The position numbers and the translations under genes are program-made. 64,000 bases of DNA from Streptomyces ficellus (lineage in GTDB: Bacteria; Actinomycetota; Actinomycetes; Streptomycetales; Streptomycetaceae), in the NCBI RefSeq assembly GCF_030406405.1, contig NZ_JAUEPL010000008.1:103826-167825 (forward strand), in the 5' to 3' direction. The notes below the pieces were generated by a model. It worked only from the letters and a program-made list of their open reading frames with translations. It searched no databases and was not told the DNA's origin. Positions 7,306 to 13,835 of the stretch are shown here, piece by piece. Each line of letters opens with the position of its first letter. The first letter of the stretch is position 1.

Positions 7306-8699
7306 TGGCCCAGGTGCTGGAGTTCAAACTGCCGGACCTCGGCGAGGGCCTCACCGAGGCGGAGATCGTGCGGTGGCTGGTGGACGTCGGGGACGTCGTC
7401 GCCATCGACCAGCCGGTCGTGGAGGTGGAGACGGCCAAGGCGATGGTCGAGGTGCCGTGCCCGTACGGGGGTGTGGTGACCGCCCGGTTCGGCGAGGAGG
7501 GCACGGAACTTCCGGTCGGCGCCCCGCTGTTGACGGTCGCGGTCGGCGAAACGTCGGCGTCGGCGCCGCCCGCGTCCGCTTCCGCCCCTGCGTCCGCATC
7601 CGCGTCCGCCCCCGCGCCCGCTTCCGGGACGGCTGCCGCGCCGGCTGCTTCTTCCGGTTCTTCCGGCGAGGGCTCGGGGAACGTGCTTGTGGGGTATGGC
7701 ACGGGCGCCCCGGCGGCGCGGAGGCGCCGGGTACGGCGGGAGTCACCGGCAGCGGCGTCGGCAGTGGCGCCGGCGGCGGCGCCCACGGCGAGGCCGGCGG
7801 CTGCCGCCCCTTCCGATGGGCCGGTGCCGGTCATCTCCCCGCTCGTGCGCAAGCTCGCCCGCGAAAAGGGTGTCGATCTGCGGCAGTTGCCGGGCTCCGG
7901 GCCCGATGGGCTGATCCTTCGGGCCGATGTGGAGCGGGCGGCGGCAGCCGCGGCGGCTCCCGCACCGGCTGCCGCGCCGGTCACGGCACCAGCCGCCGCC
8001 GGGCAGCACGCCGGGGAACGCGTGCCGCTGCGCGGCGTACGCGGCGCGGTCGCGGACAAGCTGTCGCGCAGCCGGCACGAGATCCCCGACGCCACGTGCT
8101 GGGTCGACGCGGACGCGACCGAGCTGATGGCCGCGCGTGCCGCGATGAACGCGGCGGGGGGACCCAAGATCTCCCTGCTGGCGCTGCTCGCCCGCATCTG
8201 CACCGCCGCGCTCGCGCGCTACCCGGAGCTCAACTCCACGGTGGACACGGTTGCGCGGGAAATCGTGCGCCTGCCCGCGGTGCACATGGGCTTCGCCGCC
8301 CAGACCGACCGGGGCCTGGTCGTGCCCGTCGTCCGGGACGCGCACACGCGTACGGCCGAGTCCCTGACGGCGGAGTTCGCCCGGCTGACGGAGGCCGCGC
8401 GGACCGGGACGCTGACCCCGGCGGACCTGACCGGCGGGACGTTCACCCTGAACAACTACGGGGTGTTCGGGGTCGACGGCTCCACGCCGATCATCAACCA
8501 CCCCGAGGCGGCGATGCTCGGCGTGGGGCGGATCGTGCCCAAGCCGTGGGTGCACCAGGGCGAGCTGGCCGTCCGGCAGGTCGTCCAGCTGTCGCTGACC
8601 TTCGACCACCGGGTGTGCGACGGAGGCACGGCGGGCGGCTTCCTGCGGTACGTGGCGGACTGCGTCGAGCACCCGGCGGTGCTGCTGCGCACGCTGTAG
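7305..8699 (+). CDS. bkdC: Branched-chain 2-oxo acid dehydrogenase E2 acyltransferase (cluster 1)
   Basis: A 464-residue dihydrolipoamide acyltransferase. There is one N-terminal lipoyl domain (lipoyl-lysine motif VEVETAKAMVEVP, residues about 39-51). A long Ala/Pro/Ser linker and a peripheral subunit-binding domain follow (VRKLAREKGVDLRQLPGSG, about residues 180-200), then the catalytic domain ending with FDHRVCDGG, the HxxxDG active-site motif. It forms the complex core and transfers branched acyl groups to CoA. No E3 (lipoamide dehydrogenase) gene follows, so E3 must come from elsewhere. A DNA strand rich in simple Ala/Pro codons spans 7560-7660. Confidence 0.9.
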   Translation: MAQVLEFKLPDLGEGLTEAEIVRWLVDVGDVVAIDQPVVEVETAKAMVEVPCPYGGVVTARFGEEGTELPVGAPLLTVAVGETSASAPPASASAPASASASAPAPASGTAAAPAASSGSSGEGSGNVLVGYGTGAPAARRRRVRRESPAAASAVAPAAAPTARPAAAAPSDGPVPVISPLVRKLAREKGVDLRQLPGSGPDGLILRADVERAAAAAAAPAPAAAPVTAPAAAGQHAGERVPLRGVRGAVADKLSRSRHEIPDATCWVDADATELMAARAAMNAAGGPKISLLALLARICTAALARYPELNSTVDTVAREIVRLPAVHMGFAAQTDRGLVVPVVRDAHTRTAESLTAEFARLTEAARTGTLTPADLTGGTFTLNNYGVFGVDGSTPIINHPEAAMLGVGRIVPKPWVHQGELAVRQVVQLSLTFDHRVCDGGTAGGFLRYVADCVEHPAVLLRTL

Positions 8700-8778
8700 G
8701 AGCGCGCCGGGGCGGCGGCGGGCTGTGCCCCGGTGCCCCGGCCGTGGGGGAGCGGGCGGGCCCGGGGATACTGGTGGG

Positions 8779-9669
8779 GTGACCCGATTTGACGTCGTCG
8801 TACTCGCCGGGGGTGCCGCCCAGCGGCTCGGTGGGGTGGACAAACCAGGGGTGAGCGTCGGCGGGCGGGCCCTGCTCGATCGGGTGCTGCTGGCCTGTCG
8901 GGAGGCCGACCGCGCCGTTGTCGTGGGCGGCCGGCGGGCCACGTCCCGGCCGGTGGTGTGGGCGCGGGAGGAGCCGCCCGGGAGCGGGCCGCTCGCGGCG
9001 CTCTCCGCGGGGCTCCGGCATGTGGAGGCCGACACCGTGGTCGTCCTCAGTGGCGACCTGCCGTTCCTCGGGGACGGCAGCGTACGGAAGTTGGTCGAGG
9101 CGCTCGCGGGGTCGAGCGCCGAGGGCGTGCTGTCCGTGGACCCCGACGGGCGGGACCAGCCGCTGGTCGCCGCGTACCGTACCGAGCCACTGCGCCGCGA
9201 GATCGCTCTGCTGGCGGCCGAGCACGGCAATCTGATCGGCTTGCCGCTGCGGCTGCTCATGAACGAGCTGAACCTGGTACGGATACCGGCCGGGCCCCTC
9301 GCCTCCTTCGACTGCGACACCTGGGAAGACATCGCCGCGGCCCGCGCCAGGATCAGAGAGCATGGGAACGTGCTGGACGAATGGATCACCGCAGTCAAGG
9401 ACGAGCTCGGTATCGACCTGGAGGTCGACACCGGCGTCCTGCTCGACCTGGCCCGCGACGCCGCGCACGGCGTGGCGAGACCGGCCGCACCGCTCACCAC
9501 CTTCCTGGTCGGGTACGCGGCCGCCAAGGCCGCCGGGAGCAACCCCGGGGCCGTCGCGGACGCCGTCGCCGACGCCGCCCGCAAGGCCGCCGCGCTCGCC
9601 GACCGCTGGGCGAACGAGGCAGGGGACGGCGACGGGCCGCGTACCGGGAGCGGGGCCGGCGCGCCATGA
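8779..9669 (+). CDS. MobA-like NTP transferase fused to a DUF6457-type domain
   Basis: A 296-residue protein starting with GTG at 8779. Residues 1-195 form a nucleotidyltransferase fold with the MobA signature VVLAGGAAQRLGGVDKP and the metal-binding SGDLPFL. This predicts transfer of GMP to molybdopterin in molybdenum-cofactor maturation. Residues about 200-285 are a helical domain (LDEWITAVKDELGIDLEVDT onward) that I recognise as DUF6457, a small actinobacterial domain of unknown role. The gene runs into moeA with a 4-nt overlap, which supports a cofactor role. The extra domain may be a regulatory or partner-binding appendage. Confidence 0.8.
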   Translation: MTRFDVVVLAGGAAQRLGGVDKPGVSVGGRALLDRVLLACREADRAVVVGGRRATSRPVVWAREEPPGSGPLAALSAGLRHVEADTVVVLSGDLPFLGDGSVRKLVEALAGSSAEGVLSVDPDGRDQPLVAAYRTEPLRREIALLAAEHGNLIGLPLRLLMNELNLVRIPAGPLASFDCDTWEDIAAARARIREHGNVLDEWITAVKDELGIDLEVDTGVLLDLARDAAHGVARPAAPLTTFLVGYAAAKAAGSNPGAVADAVADAARKAAALADRWANEAGDGDGPRTGSGAGAP

Positions 9670-10940
9670 CGGATCCGGAGGTCGACGGCGTCGACGAAGC
9701 ACTCGCGCTGGTCGGGCCGCCGGCCCGCAAGCCCGAGCCGCACCGGGCCACGCCCTGGGGCGACGCCCGCTCCGTCGCCGCGCGGGCCGGGGCGGGTCGC
9801 CCGGCACGGACGCGGCGGGTGGAGCTGGGCCAGGCGCTCGGCCGTGTGCTCGCCGAACCGCTGGCCGCCCTCACCGATCTGCCGCCGTTCGACACCTCCG
9901 CCATGGACGGGTGGGCCGTCGCGGGCCCCGGCCCGTGGGAGGTCCACGAGAGCGAATCCGTCCTGGCCGGTCATGCGCAGACGCCCCCGCTGCCGGACGG
10001 CGAGGCGGTACGGATCGCCACCGGCGCCCGTATCCCCTCCGGTGCCACCGCCGTGATCCGCAGCGAGCACTCCCGTACGGACACCACGGGCCATCTGCAC
10101 GCCCAGCGAGCGGTGACCCACGGGCAGGACATCCGGCCGCGCGGCCAGGAATGCCGGTCCGGTGACCAGCTGCTGCCCGCCGGAACGCCCGTCACGCCCG
10201 CCGTCCTCGGACTGGCCGCGGCCGCCGGGTACGACGAGCTGCACACCGTCGAACCGCCCCGCGTGGAGGTTCTGGTCCTCGGCGACGAACTGCTCACGGC
10301 GGGACTTCCGCACGACGGGCTCATCCGGGACGCCCTCGGCCCGATGCTCGCGCCGTGGCTGCGCGCCCTGGGCGCGGACGTCGCCGTGACCCGGCGCATC
10401 GGGGACGACGCCGAGGCGCTCTACGCGGCGGTGAGCGACTCCGAGGCGGACGTGGTGATCACCACCGGCGGTACCGCCTCCGGGCCGGTCGATCACGTAC
10501 ACCCCGTCCTGCACAAGGCGGGCGCCGAACTGCTGGTCGACGGCGTGAAGGTCCGCCCCGGTCATCCGATGCTGCTGGCCCGGCTCACCCCGGCCAAGCA
10601 CCTGGTCGGACTGCCCGGCAATCCGCTGGCCGCGGTCTCCGGGCTCCTCACCCTCGCGGAACCCCTGCTGCGGGGCCTCGCGGGGCGCCGCGCCCCGGCG
10701 CCCTACCGGGCCCCCGTCCGCGACGAGGTGCACGGCCACCCGTACGACACCCGCCTCGTGCCGGTGGTGCACGGCGGCCCGCACGTCGTACCGCTGCACT
10801 ACAACGGCCCGGCCATGCTGCGCGGGATCGCGGCGGCGGACGGGCTGGCGGTCGTCCCTCCGGGCGGCGCCGGGCCCGGTGACGAACTGGAGATCCTGGA
10901 CCTGCCCTGGGCACCGACCACCGAGGGGTGTTTCACGTGA
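9666..10940 (+). CDS. moeA: Molybdopterin molybdenumtransferase MoeA
   Basis: A 424-residue enzyme that inserts molybdate into adenylylated molybdopterin. Recognisable parts are the N-terminal PPFDTSAMDGWAV signature (about residues 78-90), the ATGARIPSGATAV stretch, the MoaB/Mog-like central domain with TTGGTASGPVDHV, and the VKVRPGHPM and GLPGNPLAAVSG motifs. It is coupled to the MobA-like gene upstream. Its last three codons and stop (C-F-T-stop) lie inside a perfect parS palindrome, and its TGA overlaps the GTG start of the channel gene. Confidence 0.9.
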   Translation: MTDPEVDGVDEALALVGPPARKPEPHRATPWGDARSVAARAGAGRPARTRRVELGQALGRVLAEPLAALTDLPPFDTSAMDGWAVAGPGPWEVHESESVLAGHAQTPPLPDGEAVRIATGARIPSGATAVIRSEHSRTDTTGHLHAQRAVTHGQDIRPRGQECRSGDQLLPAGTPVTPAVLGLAAAAGYDELHTVEPPRVEVLVLGDELLTAGLPHDGLIRDALGPMLAPWLRALGADVAVTRRIGDDAEALYAAVSDSEADVVITTGGTASGPVDHVHPVLHKAGAELLVDGVKVRPGHPMLLARLTPAKHLVGLPGNPLAAVSGLLTLAEPLLRGLAGRRAPAPYRAPVRDEVHGHPYDTRLVPVVHGGPHVVPLHYNGPAMLRGIAAADGLAVVPPGGAGPGDELEILDLPWAPTTEGCFT

Positions 10941-10943
10941 AAC
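10930..10943. promoter_or_regulatory. parS chromosome-segregation site (perfect 14-mer)
   Basis: The sequence GTTTCACGTGAAAC is the exact consensus bound by ParB in Streptomyces and Bacillus. ParB nucleates and spreads from such sites near oriC to build the partition complex. It spans the moeA stop and the first codons of the following channel gene, so the coding constraints of both genes are met by the palindrome. Confidence 0.9.
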
Positions 10944-12022
10944 TTCCCGGCCAGGACGTCATGGCCCGCAATGCAGAGGAGCATGTGGTCGGCGGCCGCA
11001 TCAGGCTCCCCAACCCCATCGTCCAGCGACCCCTTCAGCAGGTGCTCAAGCGGTTGCTGATGGCCCTCGGCGTGCTGGCACTGACCGTCCTCATCGTCAT
11101 GCTCGACCGCGCCGGCTACCACGACAACGCGGACGAAGAAGTCGACTTCCTCGACGCCATCTACTACGCGACCGTGACCCTGTCGACCACGGGCTACGGC
11201 GACATCGTTCCGCACAGCGACAGTGCCCGGCTCGTCAATGTGCTGTTGGTGACACCGCTGCGCGTGCTGTTCCTGATCATCCTGGTCGGTACCACTCTCG
11301 AGGTCCTCACCGAGCGCACCCGCGAAGAGTGGCGGCTGAAACGCTGGAGGACCACCTTGCGCGACCACACCGTCATCATCGGCTTCGGTACGAAGGGCAG
11401 GTCGGCGGTCCAGACGCTGTGCGCCACCGGCCTGAAGAAGGACCAGATCGTCATCGTCGACCCGAGCAGCAAGGTGATCGAGGCGGCGAACGCGGACGGA
11501 TTCACGGGCGTCGTCGGTGACGCCACCCGCAGCGATGTGCTGCTCCGTGCCGAACTGCAGCGTGCCCGGCAGATCGTCATCGCGACCCAGCGCGACGACA
11601 CGGCCGTACTCGTCGCGCTGACGGCTCGCCAGCTCAACCGCGGCGCGAAGATCGTCGCGGCGGTACGGGAGGAGGAGAACGCGCCCTTGCTGCGCCAGTC
11701 CGGGGCGGACGCCGTCATCACGAGCGCGAGCGCCGCGGGCCGGCTGCTGGGCCTGTCGGTGTTGAGCCCCAGCGCGGGCGCGGTGATGGAGGACCTGATC
11801 CAGCAGGGCAGCGGACTCGACCTGGTCGAACGGCCGGTGATAAAGGCCGAGGTGGGCAAGAACGTACGCGAGACGGACGATCTGGTGATCAGCGTCCTGC
11901 GCGGACACCGGCTGCTCGGTTACGACGATCCGGCCGCCAGCCCCTTGCAGCTGACGGACCGGGTGATCACCATCGTACGGGCGAGCAGTGCGCCGCCTCG
12001 GTTGAGTACGCCGCCGGAGTAG
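10937..12022 (+). CDS. Two-TM potassium channel with RCK/TrkA-N domain
   Basis: About 361 residues. An N-terminal hydrophobic helix (LLMALGVLALTVLIVML) is followed by the pore with selectivity filter STTGYGDI, then a second helix (LRVLFLIILVGTTLEVL). A cytoplasmic Rossmann-type TrkA-N domain (VIIGFGTKGRSAV, then VIVDPS and VVGDATRSD) and a TrkA-C-like tail complete it. It should conduct K+ under nucleotide or ligand gating. I prefer GTG 10937, which has a GAGGGG ribosome site 8 nt upstream and a GTGA overlap with moeA. GTG 10928 and ATG 10961 are alternatives. Confidence 0.85.
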   Translation: MKLPGQDVMARNAEEHVVGGRIRLPNPIVQRPLQQVLKRLLMALGVLALTVLIVMLDRAGYHDNADEEVDFLDAIYYATVTLSTTGYGDIVPHSDSARLVNVLLVTPLRVLFLIILVGTTLEVLTERTREEWRLKRWRTTLRDHTVIIGFGTKGRSAVQTLCATGLKKDQIVIVDPSSKVIEAANADGFTGVVGDATRSDVLLRAELQRARQIVIATQRDDTAVLVALTARQLNRGAKIVAAVREEENAPLLRQSGADAVITSASAAGRLLGLSVLSPSAGAVMEDLIQQGSGLDLVERPVIKAEVGKNVRETDDLVISVLRGHRLLGYDDPAASPLQLTDRVITIVRASSAPPRLSTPPE

Positions 12023-12032
12023 CCTCGCGGCC

Positions 12033-13016
12033 ATGCATGCCATCACGATTCCCGAACCCGGTGGTCCAGAGGCGCTCGTGTGGGCCGAGGTCCCCGATCC
12101 CGTGCCCGGCGAGGGCGAGGTCCTCGTCGAGGTGGCGGCGAGCGCCGTCAACCGCGCCGATCTGCTGCAACGACAGGGTTTCTACGACCCGCCGCCCGGC
12201 TCGTCCCCGTACCCCGGGCTCGAATGCTCCGGACGCGTCGCCGCGCTGGGCACCGGGGTCTCCGGGTGGGCCGTCGGCGACGAGGTGTGCGCGCTGCTCG
12301 CGGGCGGCGGATACGCCGAGAAGGTCGCCGTGCCGGTCGGGCAGCTGCTGCCGGTGCCGAACGGGGTGGACCTGGTGACGGCCGCGGCGCTGCCCGAGGT
12401 GACCGCCACGGTGTGGTCGAACGTGTTCATGATCGCCCACCTGCGGCCGGGCGAGACACTGCTCGTGCACGGCGGTGCGAGCGGCATCGGCACGATGGCC
12501 ATCCAGCTCGCCAAGGCGGTGGGCGCACGGGTCGCGGTGACGGCGGGCAGCGCGGAGAAGCTGGCGCGCTGCGCCGAGCTGGGCGCGGACATCCTGATCG
12601 ACTACCGCGAGCAGGACTTCGTCGAGGAACTGCGCAAGGCGACGGACGGGGCGGGCGCGGACGTCATCCTCGACATCGTCGGCGCCAAGTACCTGGACCG
12701 GAACATCAAGGCCCTCGCCGTGAACGGGCGGCTCGCGGTGATCGGGCTCCAGGGCGGCGTGAAGGGCGAGCTGAACCTGGGCGCGCTGCTCGCGAAGCGC
12801 GCGGCGGTGACGGCGACGTCGCTGCGCATGCGGCCACTGGAGGAGAAGGCGGCGATCGTCGCTGCCGTACGCGAGCACGTGTGGCCGCTGATCGCGGCGG
12901 GCACGATCCGCCCCGTGGTGGACCGCACGTACCCCATGCCGGAAGCGCCGGAGGCCCACCGGACGCTGGAGTCCGGCGCCCACGTCGGCAAGGTCCTGCT
13001 GGTGACCCCCGCCTGA
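12033..13016 (+). CDS. NAD(P)H:quinone oxidoreductase (zinc-free MDR family)
   Basis: A 327-residue medium-chain dehydrogenase/reductase of the quinone-oxidoreductase (PIG3-like) type. The N-terminal GroES-like domain contains SAVNRADLLQRQGFYDPPPG, the hallmark of this subgroup, and lacks the zinc ligands of alcohol dehydrogenases. The nucleotide fold shows VHGGASGIGTMAIQLAK. It probably reduces quinones or enones with NADPH in the cytoplasm. A tandemly duplicated tract and a strong hairpin follow the stop. Confidence 0.85.
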   Translation: MHAITIPEPGGPEALVWAEVPDPVPGEGEVLVEVAASAVNRADLLQRQGFYDPPPGSSPYPGLECSGRVAALGTGVSGWAVGDEVCALLAGGGYAEKVAVPVGQLLPVPNGVDLVTAAALPEVTATVWSNVFMIAHLRPGETLLVHGGASGIGTMAIQLAKAVGARVAVTAGSAEKLARCAELGADILIDYREQDFVEELRKATDGAGADVILDIVGAKYLDRNIKALAVNGRLAVIGLQGGVKGELNLGALLAKRAAVTATSLRMRPLEEKAAIVAAVREHVWPLIAAGTIRPVVDRTYPMPEAPEAHRTLESGAHVGKVLLVTPA

Positions 13017-13084
13017 CGGCCGGCACGCCTGATGGCCGGCACCGCTGACGGTACGTCTGATGACCGGCACGCCTGACGGTACGC
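13013..13084. repeat. Tandem duplications spanning a stop codon
   Basis: Copies of about 16 bp of the form GCCTGACGGCCGGCAC follow one another, with two larger variants carrying GGTACG. The first copy contains the stop codon of the quinone oxidoreductase gene. Confidence 0.7.
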
Positions 13085-13086
13085 CA

Positions 13087-13117
13087 AGGCCCGGCACACT
13101 CCACGTGTGCCGGGCCT
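13087..13117. terminator. Bidirectional hairpin terminator
   Basis: A perfect 13-bp stem (AGGCCCGGCACAC with its complement) and a 5-nt loop lie between two convergent genes. There is no U tract, as is usual in Streptomyces. Confidence 0.75.
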
Positions 13118-13158
13118 GAACCGGGTTGCCGGACCGCGGGCGTTGCCGGGCAGGTGCC

Positions 13159-13710
13159 TTACAGGTAGGGACCCGAGCGGATCGCGCCGTGGCCATGGCC
13201 GTGATTGTCGTCGTCATCGTGCGAAGCGCCGGAGGGCAGCGCGCGGCGCATCTGCTCCAACTGGGCGCGGGCCGCCATCTGCTGGGCGAACAGCGCCGTC
13301 TGGATGCCGTGGAACAGGCCCTCCAGCCAGCCCACCAACTGCGCCTGCGCGATCCGCAGTTCCGCCTCGGAGGGGATGGCCTCGTCCGTGAAGGGGAGCG
13401 AAAGGCGCTCGAGTTCCTCGACGAGCTCGGGCGCCAGGCCGTCCTCCAGCTCCTTCACGGAGCTGGCGTGAATCTCTTTCAGACGCACCCGGCTGGCCTC
13501 GTCGAGAGGAGCCGCGCGGACTTCTTCCAGAAGCTGCTTGATCATGCTGCCGATGCGCATGACCTTCGCAGGCTGTTCAACCATCTCCGTCACCGGGACC
13601 TCGCGCGACTCGTCGTCACCGTCACCGCCGCCGAGTGCCATTCCGTCCTGTCCCACTACGAGGACGTGGGGGCTGCTCTCATGCGACCGTTCATTCCTCG
13701 GCATCTCCAT
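13159..13710 (-). CDS. bpa: Bacterial proteasome activator Bpa/PafE family
   Basis: A 183-residue protein of the DUF2587 family. Bpa (PafE in Mycobacterium) forms a ring that docks on the 20S proteasome and opens its gate without ATP. The conserved helical core (EMVEQPAKVMRIGSMIKQLL) is followed by LVGWLEGLFHGIQTALFAQQ. The C-terminus is GPYL, matching the GQYL-type gate-opening tail with one substitution. An Asp/His/Gly-rich linker (DDDDNHGHGHG) precedes it. ATG 13710 is the likely start. The gene stands alone here, without the proteasome subunits. Confidence 0.85.
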   Translation of the reverse strand: MEMPRNERSHESSPHVLVVGQDGMALGGGDGDDESREVPVTEMVEQPAKVMRIGSMIKQLLEEVRAAPLDEASRVRLKEIHASSVKELEDGLAPELVEELERLSLPFTDEAIPSEAELRIAQAQLVGWLEGLFHGIQTALFAQQMAARAQLEQMRRALPSGASHDDDDNHGHGHGAIRSGPYL

Positions 13711-13747
13711 GCCGCCCATTCTCTCGCACAGGTGCGTCACCACACGG

Positions 13748-13790
13748 TGTGCCCCCGTACGAGAGTGATCCACCCTCGCACGGGGGCACA
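13748..13790 (-). terminator. Hairpin after the ABC-transporter operon
   Basis: A 16-bp stem with one mismatch (TGTGCCCCCGTACGAG pairing with CTCGCACGGGGGCACA) and an 11-nt loop lies just beyond the permease stop and upstream of bpa. It would end the minus-strand exporter transcript. Confidence 0.7.
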
Positions 13791-13835
13791 GTCAGGCCAC
13801 GGCGCACAGCCGGCCCGAAGAAGCGGAGCCGCCGA

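Noticed and set aside
7743..10799. Minus-strand open frame of about 1000 codons across bkdC, mobA and moeA
   Set aside because: High-GC antisense frame with Arg/Gly/His-rich composition. The plus-strand genes have clear families.
10928..10936. GTG 10928 as start of the channel gene
   Set aside because: The ribosome site would be too close. GTG 10937 has correct spacing and a 4-nt overlap with moeA.
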